Positions 20,883-32,340 of a stretch of 64,000 bases of DNA are shown piece by piece. The notes beneath the pieces were generated by a model that worked only from the letters and a program-made list of their open reading frames with translations, did no database searches and was not told the origin of the DNA. A program made the translations under genes and the position numbers. The DNA lies in the NCBI RefSeq assembly GCF_004664715.2, contig NC_051071.1, positions 85,889,436 through 85,953,435 of the forward strand, read 5' to 3'. The stretch is from Peromyscus leucopus. Taxonomy: Eukaryota > Chordata > Mammalia > Rodentia > Cricetidae. The first letter of the stretch is position 1; the number at the start of each line of letters is the position of its first letter.

Positions 20883-21062
20883 GTGTTTAAAGTTCATGAG
20901 TTTTCTAAGTGAACACTAAACAGCAGATACAATGGAAAGGCACATGACCACCATGTGAAGTCTGCCTTCTTCTTAGCGTCATCATGTCTGAATAGTAGGT
21001 CAGTGGTGTTCGCTGAAGACTTTCACAGCTTGTTTATTTTCCTTAATAATGAATATATGCAT
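20883..21062. other. Unique sequence
   Basis: Short linker between L1 and B2 with no features. Confidence 0.5.
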
Positions 21063-21183
21063 TGGGGCTGGAGGGATGGCTTAGAGGTTAAGAGCATTGA
21101 CTGTTCTTCCGGAGGTTCTGAGTTCAATCCCCAGCAACCACATGGTGGCTCACAACCATTTATAATGAGATCTGATGAATATA
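21063..21183 (+). mobile_element. B2 SINE, 3' truncated
   Basis: 'ggggctggagggatggcttagaggttaagagcattgactgttcttccggaggttctgagttcaat' is a well-preserved B2 head that stops after 'atgagatctg'. The 9-mer atgaatata occurs at 21049-21057 and 21175-21183 and may be the duplication. The A-rich tail is missing. Confidence 0.93.
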
Positions 21184-21190
21184 CACTAGT

Positions 21191-21369
21191 TGTAAAAAAG
21201 GGGGGAGGTGAATTTTATCAGCTGACAGTTATGGCATCAGCGTGAGACAGTGATACAGACACCATGTTGCTAAACTGAAACCGTCAACCATGGAGAGTCA
21301 GTGTCAGGAAAGCAGACACGGAGAGTCCCACAGCTTTTACTGGAGCTCACAACACTATCTAAGCTTAGC
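21191..21369. other. Unique sequence
   Basis: No recognised features. Confidence 0.5.
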
Positions 21370-21530
21370 CCTTAGAGCTAAGAGTTTAGATCTAGCTCTC
21401 AGTTTTCTTATCTGTAAAGTGGGGGTAATATTAGCACCCACCTTTCAGGGTTCCTGTTTGAGTTATGAGAGAGAACTCATGCAAAGTACCTGAGGTGTGA
21501 TACACACTCGATACATACATCAGAAGCTGA
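21370..21530 (+). mobile_element. MIR SINE
   Basis: The MIR core is visible: 'cagttttcttatctgtaaagtgggggtaatattagcacccacc', then 'gggttcctgtttgagttatgagagagaactcatgcaaagtacctg'. Confidence 0.88.
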
Positions 21531-22790
21531 ATGAAGCCACTGGAGAAACTACCACAGAATTTCTGATCATTCCTGTGGTTTACAGAGTAAAACTGCCCCC
21601 GGAGGGGGGAAACCAACACTACTTCCTTTGTAAGAATATTGCACACTCCCTTTAAGTCCCTCCTGCTCCCCTCCAGCCTCTCAGCACAGACGTTCTCTGC
21701 TTTAAGTTCAGTTGGAGAGAGGGGTAGCACGAGCTCTCATTCTTGGGTCTCCGTGTGTCCTTTCCCATCTCTGCGAGGGCATTCTCACTGGATGCAGAGC
21801 CCAATATGATCTGGTTGGTTTAGTCACATTCTGAGGGTCTGGGTGGGTGTGGACTTGCGGGGAGCAGACACTGTTTGACCACTGCATACGTACAGTCTCG
21901 TTGGCTTTTCCTTCGGCTGAGTAAGCCTAAGGGAGCCGGAGTCTCCACTGCAGTAAGCACACTGATATCTTGGTTTCTAATACTGTCCTCCGATTGGAGG
22001 AAGGAGGACCCCTTGGAGAAAAAGCTGATTCTAGAAGGAGAGCTCGGGAGCCACTTGAAAGCCCTCCATGGTCCCAAACAGAACACTTGGAGCGATAAAA
22101 TGAATAAGGTGACGTTAAGTCATAGCCCAAAATGTCCACAAGATGTATAAGTAAACAGTGGAGCCAATTGATTAGTGGGAAGGAAGGGAGAGGTTCCCGT
22201 TGCCGAAGTCCACACAGTCTGTGTAGCTCTGCATCACAACGCCCGCTCCATGTGTGGTCTGCACAGCGTGGCTCCTTAGCACAACGCAGTGAAAGGAATG
22301 GGGGAATATCCAGTGGAGAAACTGAGAGACTCTGCATTACCCAAGTGACCAGGGCCAGCATCCACGTCACAAATGATCTTGATGGTAGGTAGTCCAGATT
22401 TTTTTAATGGCACTTTACCTCTGTCACTTTTGTCCCATAATGTAGAACCCAAATTTTTTCATGAGAAAAATGCCACACACCAAAGTAAGGAGGCATCCTA
22501 CAAACTCCTCAACACTGTCAAGGTCGTCAGACTCTAGGACAATCTTAGAAGATGGGCTAGCCGGCGAGAGCCTAGGAGGCATGTCACTAAATGCAGTGTG
22601 GAGTCCCAGGTGGACCTTGAAACAAAAAGAGGGAAACTGAGGAAGTGTGAACCATGTGTGTCTGTAAACAAGAACACATCAGGAGCAGTTCATTTAACCA
22701 TGTTAGACTAAGATGTTAACTATAGGAAAAACTAGCTTGTGGGATACATAGAAACTCCGCAAACTGTCTTTCCAACATTTCTGTAAATTC
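21531..22790. other. Unique sequence
   Basis: 1.2 kb without a recognised repeat. A 147-codon minus-strand frame (21927-22370) overlaps 86- to 91-codon plus-strand frames in the same place and has no domain features, so it is most likely chance. Confidence 0.4.
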
Positions 22791-22798
22791 AAAACCAT

Positions 22799-22946
22799 CT
22801 TTTTTTCAAGACAGGCTTTCTTTGTGTAGCTCTGGCTGTCCTAGAACTAGCTCCATAGACCAGGCTGGCCTTGAACTCACAGAGGTCCACCTGCCTCTGC
22901 CTCTCAAGTGCTGGGATTAAAGGCATGTGCCACCAATGCCCAGCCC
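22799..22946 (-). mobile_element. B1 SINE, antisense, full length
   Basis: It reads 'tttttcaagacaggctttctttgtgtagctctggctgtcctagaact...ctggccttgaactcacagagg...gctgggattaaaggcatgtgcc'. The flanks share AAAACCAT (22791-22798 and 22947-22954), probably the duplication. Confidence 0.93.
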
Positions 22947-22954
22947 AAAACCAT

Positions 22955-24599
22955 TTTTTAAGTTAAGTACGTTTAGAATTATGTCACAAGAAAACAATGC
23001 ATTCGATCTCTGTACCTTGCAGGGGAATAAATATAAAATGTGGTGAGTTCAGGTCTTTTCTTTTCCTTTACCCACTTCATTTACTCACTTTACCTAGGGG
23101 CTGATACCATGCAATGGCATGGAGAAAGCACTCTACAGATGAGGAGAAAGATCCTTGAGAAAGACATGTTGAGCATTTTTAAACTTTCTAGGTCCTTCCA
23201 CCATTTATTATTGGATGATTCTATGTACGGAATATTTCTTTGTGTGGAAATATATCTCTTCTCTAACCGGCGTCCTCACTCACAACCATTAATTCACCCA
23301 GCACTCATATTTGAGAAACTTTGGATACACCTTAACTAAGAACTTTGGGAGACAAGTGACTCCAGGTGCATCTGCTGTACACTAAACAGCTGGTGAATTG
23401 ATAAGACATCCAGATGTCAAAATATATCACTACATATCAAGCTGCATCTAAATACTTATCTTGATATCCAGGGAAGCTTGTCTTTGCAGTTGACAGTGTT
23501 GGTGCAGATGGAACCAGTTGAAGTGCAGAGAATTAAGTGACTGTGGCTTACTCAGCCCTCAGTGGAGTATCTACCTCACACTTTACACACATAAGGCTCA
23601 GAAAACACCACGGAAGAGGGGGTGGAGAGACGGTAAGGGCCAGAGGTCGGGGAGGACCGCTGTAAAACACCGTCTTCTGGGCTCGTCATCACCGTCAGCG
23701 ACGCTCTCATGAACTCCCTGGAACAGCGTTTGCCTGTGCGAGCGCTGTGTGGGTCTGGCCCATCAGCATTTCATCCTTGAAGAGCTAAGGAAGGGGTCAT
23801 AGGGCTCCGGCCTCGAGGGACTGGCAGCAGGATGTCACTTTCTTCAGTGGGGTAGCCGCTGACAACTTGCCCTTGCTCCAGCAAATAACTTACCTCTCGC
23901 GCCCACACAGTCAACCTTGTTTAAGCAGGTCACACACAGAGAGACAAAAAGACATGAACACAGGAAAGGAACTTCCTGAGAAGGGGGAGAAGGAGGAGCT
24001 TCAGCGAGAGAAAGAAGGATAAGGAGACAGGCAACCAAAGGTGAGGAAAGCTAAACTCTATTATCTATGTGTGAGACTATCAGAGGATAAAAATGAGTAA
24101 TTTTTAAAATTGAAAAAAAAAACACTGTAAATATCTCATTACAATTTTTTAATCTTTCCAGAGCTGGTGGTTACTCTGGTGGCTGGCTGCTTTCTGTTTA
24201 AAAATACGAGATGCTTTTTCTAGTATGGTTGGATAAGAAGAGAGCCTTGTATTTTAACTTTTGATCTGATGTTTAAGTTCTTGTGGCTAAAGCGAGGCTT
24301 CCCTTCCAAGGCTCAGTTCTCCCAGCTGGGTCGACTCATCCTTCTCACTTAGACTCTGAGGACCTTTAAACAAAGCCATCCGGAAGACGTGGAGTGAGAG
24401 GCGCACAAACGAAGAGAGCCGGGCACACCAAACTCCAAAATGGTTTCTGGGTTGTCCGAGTGTCCGTCGCTGGCATCACTGGGGTAACGGGGTAAGGAAT
24501 TCCCTGGAATCACGTGGGAAGGAGCCGTAAGAACTGCCAGGGCACCCTCGCCGCCCCGGTGTCACAGGCTACCGTCTGCTCACAAACATTGCTGTTTGC
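22955..24599. other. Unique sequence
   Basis: 1.6 kb of apparently single-copy sequence with no coding signal. 24360-24560 is richer in CpG ('agccatccggaagacgtgg', 'ctcgccgccccggtg') but short. Confidence 0.4.
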
Positions 24600-24676
24600 T
24601 CTCCGGTGCTAGGGATGAAACCCTGGCTGGGCCTTGCACATGCTAGGTAATAGCCTACTGCTGAGCCATGAAATCT
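24600..24676 (-). mobile_element. ID/B4-type SINE head, antisense
   Basis: 'ctagggatgaaaccctggctgggccttgcacatgctaggtaatagcctactgctgagcc' is the antisense tRNA-like head of an ID/B4 SINE. Confidence 0.85.
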
Positions 24677-24792
24677 GCTTATTAGACGTGGGTTAGAATG
24701 AATGTGAGTACATTTCTCTCTTAAGTCTGCTGCTCCTTAACTTTTTCAGTTAATCTCATTATGCATCCCTGGACAGCCAGAGTGCATGTGGA

Positions 24793-24890
24793 TGTGTCTA
24801 CACGCGCACAGGCATGTCTGTGTGCACACAGATGTGTCTCCATGTACATGGGTGTGTCTACATGCACCAGGGTGTGTCTGCGTGCATGGC
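24793..24890. repeat. ~20-bp minisatellite, 5 units
   Basis: Units start with tgtgtctNcatg-type sequence at 24793, 24815, 24833, 24853 and 24873, and are 18 to 22 bp long. It is a CA/TG-derived array. Confidence 0.8.
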
Positions 24891-24954
24891 TATAAGAGAA
24901 GCCCTGCCTGCTTCTCTTTTCTTCTGAATCTTCAGGGTCCTCTTTCTCCTTCAT

Positions 24955-25085
24955 TGCATTTTATTTAGGCTCTCGTGTGCCATGGTGTGCATGTGGGTGT
25001 CACAGGAACGCTTGCAGAAGTCGGTTCCTAGGCCATCAGTCTGGAGAGCCAGTGCCTTTATTTACTGGGTCATCACTCCAGCCCC
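24955..25085 (-). mobile_element. B3 SINE, antisense
   Basis: 'gtgtgcatgtgggtgtcacagg', 'gaagtcggttcctaggccat' and 'atttactgggtcatcactccagcccc' form an antisense B3-like SINE ending at the tRNA-like head. Confidence 0.7.
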
Positions 25086-25648
25086 ACCTGGACTTTTCAT
25101 GATCCTCGGGGCTTGACTCCCACCACCACTGGTGTGCATTCTCCGGGGCCATCCCTCACTTCCTACGGGACAGATCTGCTGGGCTCTTCTCCAGCCACAC
25201 CCTCCTGCTCTGGTCAGTGAGCTCATCACTGCAGTCATCTCCTCTTCTCTGAAACTCCTGCTTCCGACACCCTCACGACACCAGATTCTTTCCTGCCGTG
25301 TGGCTGGTCTTTCTCATTCTTCCCCACGTGACTCCCCCCTCTCAGTGTTAGTGGTGCATCCACAGCCCATTTAAATCCACCTTCCCTAACAATACCCGAA
25401 CTACCTAGTGGACCTTCTAAACATGAGCCCCTTCAGCCCGCCCTGTGCCCTACGCCCTCTGTCTCCCTTCCCTAAACAAGTTTCTCGAGACTTAGCTAAA
25501 GCACTGTGTAGCCAGGCTTTTATTGTGGGGACGGGCTTTGTGTGGTATTCCAGCAGCGTAGACACGGCTGCGCATACTCAGAATGCAAACAAGGTGGTGT
25601 ACAGTGTTTAAATAAAGGCCCAGCAAACTTCCTGTCCAGTCTGAAATT
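25086..25648. other. Unique C-rich sequence
   Basis: Pyrimidine-rich sequence with 67- and 80-codon frames but no recognised family. Confidence 0.4.
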
Positions 25649-25790
25649 CATCTTCGCCATGGACCTCAGCTTCCTTGTCTGTAAAATGGGAATCATGGCA
25701 TAACTTATTTCCTATCACACCATGAGGAGGAAGTGAGCGAACACATGTAATAAAGACAGGCCAGCATCTAAGTCATAGAGTCCTCAAAAA
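25649..25790 (+). mobile_element. MIR SINE
   Basis: The core 'cctcagcttccttgtctgtaaaatgggaatcatggcataa' continues into 'gaggaagtgagcgaacacatgtaataaagacaggccagca'. It is a clear sense MIR. Confidence 0.9.
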
Positions 25791-26238
25791 GTGTCACCCA
25801 TCAGCCATCACAGCACATCACCATGCAAATCAGAATTCTGTATTCGTTTCTCTGACTTTGTCACTAGGGCAGGAAACTCTCGGGGGTGGGAACAGGGCCC
25901 ATTTAACATCCTGTCCCCAACTCTCCTCACAGACTACCTTACAGGTGCATAAACTGTTGATGGAGTAGAAGACCACTTAGGCGAGGATAACAGGAGGATG
26001 AAATGAAAGTGATATCGATCAGGGAGTGCTCCGCAGTTCCCCTGCCCAGGCCGAAGTGTGACGCCCTGACAATAATGACTGCAAACCCGCTTTTAAAAAG
26101 CGAAAAACTTGTCAAAAGGAAGAACCAACTGCCTAGGGAGCTGCAGGAATGAACAGATGCTGGTAGCAGGGCATCAGGTGAAAACTGACATGCTCAGGAT
26201 ACAGAGGCGGAGGGAAGACATGGAAGCCGGAGGAACGA
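25791..26238. other. Unique sequence
   Basis: No recognised features. Confidence 0.45.
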
Positions 26239-26450
26239 GGGAGCTGCAGGGATGATGGAGATGCTGCGGGGATGATGGAGCTGCGGGGATGATGGAGCTG
26301 AGAGGATGATGGAGCTGCAGGGATGATGGAGATGCTGCGGGGATGATGGAGCTGAGAGGATGATGGAGCTGCGGCGATGATGGAGATGCTGCGGGGATGA
26401 TGGAGATGCTGCGGGGATGATGGAGCTGCGGGATGGTGGAGCTGCAGGAA
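26239..26450. repeat. GATGATGGAG minisatellite with 17- and 20-bp units
   Basis: About twelve units of two types: 17 bp (tggagctgcggggatga) and 20 bp (tggagatgctgcggggatga). The order is roughly 17, 20, 17, 17, 17, 20, 17, 17, 20, 20, 16, partial. The 20-bp type has an extra 3 bp. The antisense is free of stops in two frames and gives Ser/Ile/Pro/His-rich open frames of 122 and 161 codons, which I regard as repeat artefacts. Confidence 0.95.
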
Positions 26451-26618
26451 GGAGTGAACCATTCTGAAATGTGAAAGACCTGAGATTTGAAGTGAATAAT
26501 ATTTAACAAAGATGTGTTTGCAGCTATTGTGAGCTTCCACAAGCTGCAATTTTCTCTTTCTTGTCCCCCATTTTTCTTCGAGAAAAGTGTGTCTTCCTGC
26601 TTTTAAGATTGCTAGCAT
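26451..26618. other. Unique sequence
   Basis: Right flank of the minisatellite, no features. Confidence 0.5.
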
Positions 26619-26769
26619 AAGCCAGAAATGGTGGTATATACCTTTAGTCCCAGTGCTTAGGAGGCAGAAGCAGGTGGAGCTCTGGGTTTGAGACCAGCCT
26701 AGACTACAGAGCGAGTTCCAGGACAGCCTGGACTACACAGAGAAACACTATCTGAAAAAAAAAAAAAAG
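26619..26769 (+). mobile_element. B1 SINE
   Basis: Full-length sense B1, ~150 bp: 'gccagaaatggtggtatatacctttagtcccag', 'tttgagaccagcctagactacagagcgagttccaggacagcctggactacacagagaaac', then an A14 tail. Confidence 0.93.
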
Positions 26770-28740
26770 GTGTGTGTATGTTTGTGTGCATGTGTGTATG
26801 TTGTTAGTATAGATATGAAGTATAGATATAATATCATGAAGTTTGTTACCCGGAGAAATATCTCTGCCTTTGTCTCTCTCTATCTCTGTCTCTCTCTCAG
26901 CGTGTAACCCAGCATCCCGCACTAGGAAGCAGCTAAGTGGCTGCTTGCTGAGTGGCTGGACAAGACAAAACAGAAAGGAATACAAAATGAAAAACATGGG
27001 GGCAGAAAAATACCTAATTTGTTGGTGAACTCCGAAGGATCTGGTATGTTTCTACATGGACTCTAGTAAGGAAAGGAAACCATGACAAAGGCTGAGAATT
27101 CTGATCTTTGCTCATTAGGAGAAACCGGTGGTTTTTACACAAATGATCAAAAGCACTAGTTTCAAGAGCAAGAAGAAGAATGTACTTCATATTTGTCAAC
27201 TATGGGTACACAGTAAAATTTCCTACTGGGAAACTCCAGACTAAGGTGACTGGATGATTCTGGAGCCCAGGGCAAGATTAAAGCTAGATCATTTAGAAGA
27301 AATAAGTATACATGCAGGAAGAATTGGATATCCCAGGAGTTAAAAGACAAGGGGTTTTCTTGCAGGAACTCATGTCAACTGTGAAATTGGCAAGCATCAG
27401 ATGGAAGGGGGGAAGGACACAAAAAGAGAGAGAGAGAGAGAAAGCCAGTGGCAATGGGTGACTTAACATGGCATCGTGCTGGCCCCAGGCACTGGCTTCA
27501 GTGAGTGACTGGATCCACGAGGCTCAAACACATTTCCCATCAGGAAGTCATTTCATGTTTTTCTTACACCGCCTCTCCTGAGAGTCTGATTCCAGACCTT
27601 AAAATGGTAGAATGCATTATAGCTTCTTCTTGGTGCCCATATAGCTGGGCAGGTACTTGGTATCTTAACCTTCTTCAGCTTCTTCGGCCTTCCTAGTACA
27701 GCTGTCCCAATTGAGCACATGACAACGGTGTCAGGAGCCCAACCGTTTCCATCATGACTCTGTTCAGGAAGAGCATCGTCTAGGGCTTCTAACAGGCACA
27801 AGGATAAATTACACCCAGCTATTCATTTGAAGCTAGAAATTCTGCCTCTTCACAAAGCCGACAAACCTTGTTGGACTAATGATACATTCGGCAGCCACCT
27901 AGCCGGCAGTGCAGAATGGCCTCCTGGGTTCAAGGCTCTTATACATTAGAATATAATTTGGCTGCGGCTTCTCTCTCTATTATGGAGAACAAATGCATTT
28001 TTGAATGACTTGAAGAAGAGGTCATGCCATTACTTACGATGTGTAAACTGAAGGAGGGTCAGAGAAGGAACATAGTTCAGACCGGGCCCTAGAAAGAGGG
28101 TGTGTGCCCCTTCAACTCTGTTCCCTTGTCTTGGCTCTGTCTCCCTTCACACGCAGGGCAGGGGACTTAGCTGCCAGCCGGGCTCTATTTTCAACCTCGG
28201 GGATTCCTGACAGCAGCCCTAGCTCTTGGTACTTGCTCAGCCCTGGTTACGCCATCCGTGCCACATGGGGACTGCCACCTACATCGGGCTAAGGTTACCC
28301 TAAGAAGCTGGTGGTAGGTTGGCGGCTGTGGCCACAACGGTGGTTTCTTTCTCCAAAGACTAGGGCCTGGCCCGCGGGGACTCTGACGACAGATGGGCAG
28401 TAGTGGCTTACCTTCTTACACACAGAGTACTGAAAAGAGGTCTGTGTGCTCGGACCCCGTGATCTTCTCGGCAGCCTTGTCTGCTTCATATACAAGTTCA
28501 AGTCAACAAGAGAACCAATTTAAGCTCTTTGCTAAAGAGCTCAAGTTCCTACTTCTCACAAGCAATTAAGCAGTATATTTAGAGAGAGGGCAAATATGCC
28601 TTAGGTATTCTTAACCAAACCCTACAAGGGAAATTGCTTAGCAGTGTATTCTGTTTGCAATCCTCCCTTTCCTAATTAAACTGGGTGAAAGGAGGATGGA
28701 GAAAATTGCATAATTACATGAAAAATCAATCGCCCTTATT
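26770..28740. other. Unique sequence
   Basis: About 2 kb without a clear repeat apart from a short TG-rich stretch (26771-26800) and a (GA) run at 27426-27441. A minus-strand frame at 27553-27801 (82 codons) is discussed among the rejected items. A weak MIR-like stretch lies at 28030-28110. Confidence 0.4.
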
Positions 28741-29482
28741 TTGACAGGCATTGAATGCGTTGTAAGAAATCATGACTTTGGGCCAACTTTTTTTACTATG
28801 TTCGAATACGTATGTAGTGTTCTGTAGGTCTAGCCAATTTCCAAATCCAGCTCCTAGTAAACCTTTCAAGCATGTACCGGTAGAGGACTGGAACTGTATG
28901 AACTGTATTACAGTCCTTGGAGTGAGTACTGGTTGTACACTCTTCAGCCCACACCAAGTTTCTCTTACTGGAGAAATAGTCACAGTCCATCTACTGTGCA
29001 AATACACAAATAAAAAACCATCACCCGTTTCATTAGGACTTAGTCCCCACAAGGATACAGCGCCCCTTTCATCTTTGAGATGAGAGATGAATGCTGGAAT
29101 TGTAGACCAGGCTCCTGTAGAAACGTCTTTCTGGGAGAACCAGTAGAGTCCACCTTGTCTCCAGAAAGCCACTGGACCTGTTGTGCCTTCAGAAAGTTCT
29201 GGACTCCAGGCAAAAATGACACATGTCAGGTCTTAGTCTACCTTCCTTTCCCCCTTAGCAATCTTTCTTCCACAGTGTTGGTGCTCATCAGGCAGCACTC
29301 AGTCACTGTAGAGGTAAAATCACCAATCATTTCCAAATCTCAGGCACACTGTTCCAGTCCACTCCAGCTGGACTGGCTCTGAATGCTGTCTTCCCGGACA
29401 CATTGGCTTTTTGAACCATAAACTCCCGGAAGACTCGGGTCTTGGAGTCTTGTGTGTTTCTTACATTTTCAGTTAATGCTCA
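28741..29482. other. Unique sequence
   Basis: Single-copy-looking sequence with open frames on both strands over 28726-29172. Since both strands are open at once and no motif is seen, I do not call a gene. Confidence 0.4.
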
Positions 29483-29624
29483 GGGGCTGGGGGTGGTTCA
29501 GCAGGTAAGAAGTGCTTGCTGTTCTTCCAAACAACCTGAGTTCAGTTCCCAGCACAAATCCCAGAGGGCTTCGGGGAATAAACACCCTTTTCTGGGGCAT
29601 CTGCATTCACATGCACACAGCCAT
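29483..29624 (+). mobile_element. B2/B3 SINE
   Basis: 'ggggctgggggtggttcagcaggtaagaagtgcttgctgttcttcc' and 'gagttcagttcccagcac' mark the tRNA-like head. The 3' end passes straight into (CA)n. Confidence 0.88.

Positions 29625-29675
<51 letters not shown>
29625..29675. repeat. (CA)n microsatellite at a SINE 3' end
   Basis: (CA)~25 directly continuous with the SINE tail, followed by an A/T-rich remnant. Confidence 0.97.
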
Positions 29676-29679
<4 letters not shown>

Positions 29680-29929
29680 TTAAAAATCTATAAAATAGTC
29701 ATAACAGTCAAGACTTCTGCAATTGGTAGAAAGGGGAGAGCAGAACACCGTGGGATTTTATGTAACCTTCTTGCAGCCTTCGCCAAGGTTAAATAAGAAC
29801 AGGATTTAAAAACCAGATCTTATGAATATGCATGAAATACCTCTGGAAACCTCTTCAAAACACCACAGCAGTTGGTCACCTCTGAGGAAAGCATCGGATG
29901 TTGTGAACAAGGATGTCGGGCATCCGTGG
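29676..29929. other. Unique sequence
   Basis: No recognised features. Confidence 0.5.
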
Positions 29930-30297
29930 TGGTTTGAATGTAACTGACCCTCATAAGCTCATAGGGAGTGTCATTATTAGGAGGTGTGGCTTTGCTGTAG
30001 TGGGTGTGGCCTTGTTGGAGGAAGTACATCACTGTGAGGATGGGCTTTGAGGTCTCCTTTGCTCAAGCTTTACTCAGTGTGACACTTAGACCACTTCCTG
30101 TTGCCTATGGATCAAGATACAAGACTCTCAGCTCCTTCTCCAGCACCACATCTGCTTGCACATTGCCGTGTCCCACCATGGTGATAATGGACTGAACCTC
30201 TGAACTGTAAGCTGCCACCCAATTAAATGTTTTCCTTTATAAGGGTTGCCATGGCCATGGTGTCTCTTTGCAGCAACAGAAACCCAAACTAAGACAG
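29930..30297 (+). mobile_element. MaLR LTR (MT-type), sense, near full length
   Basis: Rodent MaLR-type LTR: starts 'tggtggtttgaatgtaactgacc', then 'cataagctcatagggagtg', 'ggaggtgtggctttgctg', 'gaggtctcctttgctcaagc', 'ctgaacctctgaactgtaagc', poly(A)-signal variant 'aattaaatg', and the end 'agcaacagaaacccaaactaagaca'. There are no internal genes and no convincing 5-bp duplication. Confidence 0.8.
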
Positions 30298-30390
30298 CCT
30301 TGAAGGTGAAGGAAAGGCAGGTGCTGTTTTCAAAGAGTTCTATGTTGTTTTACATGGAATTCAAAGAAACACCTTTCTCTTTCTGTACGA

Positions 30391-30450
30391 AAGGAAGGGA
30401 GGGAGGGAGGGAGGGAGGGAGGGAGGAGGGAGGGAGGGAGGGAGGAGAGA
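30391..30450. repeat. (GGGA)n polypurine tract
   Basis: About 60 bp of GGGA repeats with one GGA interruption; strict purine strand, so triplex or quadruplex folding is possible. Confidence 0.95.
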
Positions 30451-31616
30451 AAAGAAAAAACTCGATTCCCAAAATAGCCCTTGGGAAAGTAAGTTCTAGT
30501 AGTCTAGAACTGAGACTTTTTTCAATGTCTAGAGTGCAGATTCTTTCAATGTCCACCCCCCCCAGTCTCTTCTTTCTCTATTGGACACACCCACAGAAAT
30601 GACACCTGTCCCACCACGAAGCCATTGATCAGGCAAATGCAATTTGTTCTTCCTTAATATTTGCCACCCAGGCCCTTTGTGTGTGTCCTTTTCTGTACCA
30701 TTCTCTTCCCTAAGAATTTCCATTTGCTTACCCTGCGTTGCCGCCTCTCTGGTAACACTTACTGCGTACTTACTATGGTCTTCCTCACCCAGTGAGTGCT
30801 TCTTCACCAACAAGCAGCCTCCTAAGGGCTCCGAACTGGGTTCATTTCAGAGCAATGACACAGAGGACCTTTGTCATCTATATTCTGCGTGGGGAAGTCA
30901 GGTATTACAGGCGATGTCAGTTGAGCACTAAAAACACAGCTAATGCAGGTCTGTCTGCCCACTAGGGCCCCGTGCTCACGCTGTAAAACTGTGTTCTCAC
31001 TCTGCCCCTTAACACTTTATTAGCTCATTCAGTTCTTCTTAACCCTTGCTCTTTATCTTCACCCTCTTCTTATTTACTTCTCCCTTGTTTTTAGGCAACA
31101 TTCCTCCACTTACCCTGCTGTAATGCTATCTTTTTTTTCCCCCTTTTGTCCACAATACAAGCAGAAATGTCCCTTCAGGTCCTCATTTCCTGCCACACCA
31201 CACCATGAGGGCCCAGCTGTGGTAGCCATTGGCCTTAGACTACGTTATTCTAAGGAAGTGATTTCCTACTTACTTTCCAATGACATTACGGTCAGTCCTG
31301 TCTGTGTGTGAAAACTGTATTTATCTCAGTGTAGTGAGAAGATTCAGTGTGGCTACACAAGAGTCCAATTGGAGTGGTTAACTGTGGAACCTACGTTTGT
31401 TTGTTTGGTGAAACGTAACATTCTCACTTGCCATAAATGCAAACAATACCCTCTTATAAACAGATGCTGTTATTTTTAGCTCCACAGTAGCAAACATTCT
31501 AAACTGTTAAACATGAAATAACCATTGGTCGTAGGTTCATTCTTGTTCTATGGAAGCCATGTAATTCCCAGAAGGTTTAAGCTCGATTATTACTCAGTTA
31601 TTATTTAAAAACCAAC
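30451..31616. other. Unique sequence
   Basis: About 1.2 kb without a recognised repeat or gene. Confidence 0.4.
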
Positions 31617-31890
31617 GGGGGTTGGAGAGATGGCTCAGCAGGCCAAGTGCTTACTATGTAAAAATGAGGACCTGAGTTCGGATCCCCAGCAGGCTTGTGA
31701 AGCCGGGAGTGGAGGTCCACCTGTCTGTATCCTCGGCATTAGGAGTGGGGAGACAAGTGGACCTCGGGAACTCACTCGCCAGCAGTCTAGCAGAAATGGT
31801 GTGTCAACTTCAGTGTCAAAAGGCAAGGGGGAAAGTGGGAGAAGAAAATAGCTGAAGTGGACCTCTGGCCCCCAGATAGCAAGCATGGGA
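31617..31890 (+). mobile_element. B3 SINE with long 3' body
   Basis: 'gggttggagagatggctcagcaggccaagtgcttactatg' head, 'gacctgagttcggatccccagca', 'gaagccgggagtggaggtccacctgtctgtatcctcggca', ending 'ggacctctggcccccagatagcaagcatggg'. It then meets (GC)n and (CA)n. Confidence 0.88.
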
Positions 31891-31932
31891 GGCGCGCGCG
31901 CGCGAAAACACACACACACACACACACACACC
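31890..31932. repeat. (GC)7 then (CA)n
   Basis: An unusual alternating 'gcgcgcgcgcgcg' block (31891-31904) precedes A4 and (CA)12. Both are alternating purine-pyrimidine and could adopt Z-DNA. Confidence 0.95.
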
Positions 31933-32006
31933 ATACCACACCACAAACAACCAATGGAAAAAAAGGGAAAGGAAGAGTATCAAGTTTCCAAAAATAAAAC
32001 CTTTAT

Positions 32007-32007
<1 letters not shown>

Positions 32008-32052
<45 letters not shown>
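32008..32052. repeat. (AC)n microsatellite
   Basis: Pure (AC)22, ~75 bp after the previous (CA) block. Confidence 0.97.
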
Positions 32053-32054
<2 letters not shown>

Positions 32055-32340
32055 CCCACCTGCTGGTCAGAAGCCACACAGCATCAGCACAGCGTTAATC
32101 ATATGTAGTAATTCATTCACTGCGTGCTATCCATAGCGGAACCGCATCCCTGCCCACCAGTTTCCCATAGGCAAGCAGAGTTTGTGTACCACCGGCCACT
32201 CAGCCTACGTGCTTAACACATTCATTACCCAGGGAGACTGCCCTTCTATGGTTCTCATCATTGAAAAGAACAAGTTAATCTCCGCCTTTGGAGGGCTGCA
32301 GCACTGAAAACCACACGATCCTCTTAAATAGTTCCTTGCC
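32053..32340. other. Unique sequence
   Basis: No recognised features. Confidence 0.5.

Noticed and set aside
21927..22392. 147-codon minus frame with opposing 86- to 91-codon plus frames
   Set aside because: Both strands are open at once in single-copy DNA without motifs or splice sites; most likely chance.
26133..26618. 161-codon antisense open frame, Ser/Ile/Pro/His-rich
   Set aside because: Most of it is the 17/20-bp minisatellite. A second antisense frame is open too, as expected from a stop-free repeat.
27553..27801. 82-codon minus-strand frame beginning with an acidic helix-like stretch and followed by a Lys-rich part
   Set aside because: I considered a processed gene copy. I could not match it to any family, and no poly(A) tail or target duplication is visible. 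BLASTX would settle it.
28726..29172. 148-codon antisense open frame in unique sequence
   Set aside because: The opposite strand is also open over the same stretch, there is no recognisable domain, and a frame this long is expected by chance in 64 kb read in six frames.
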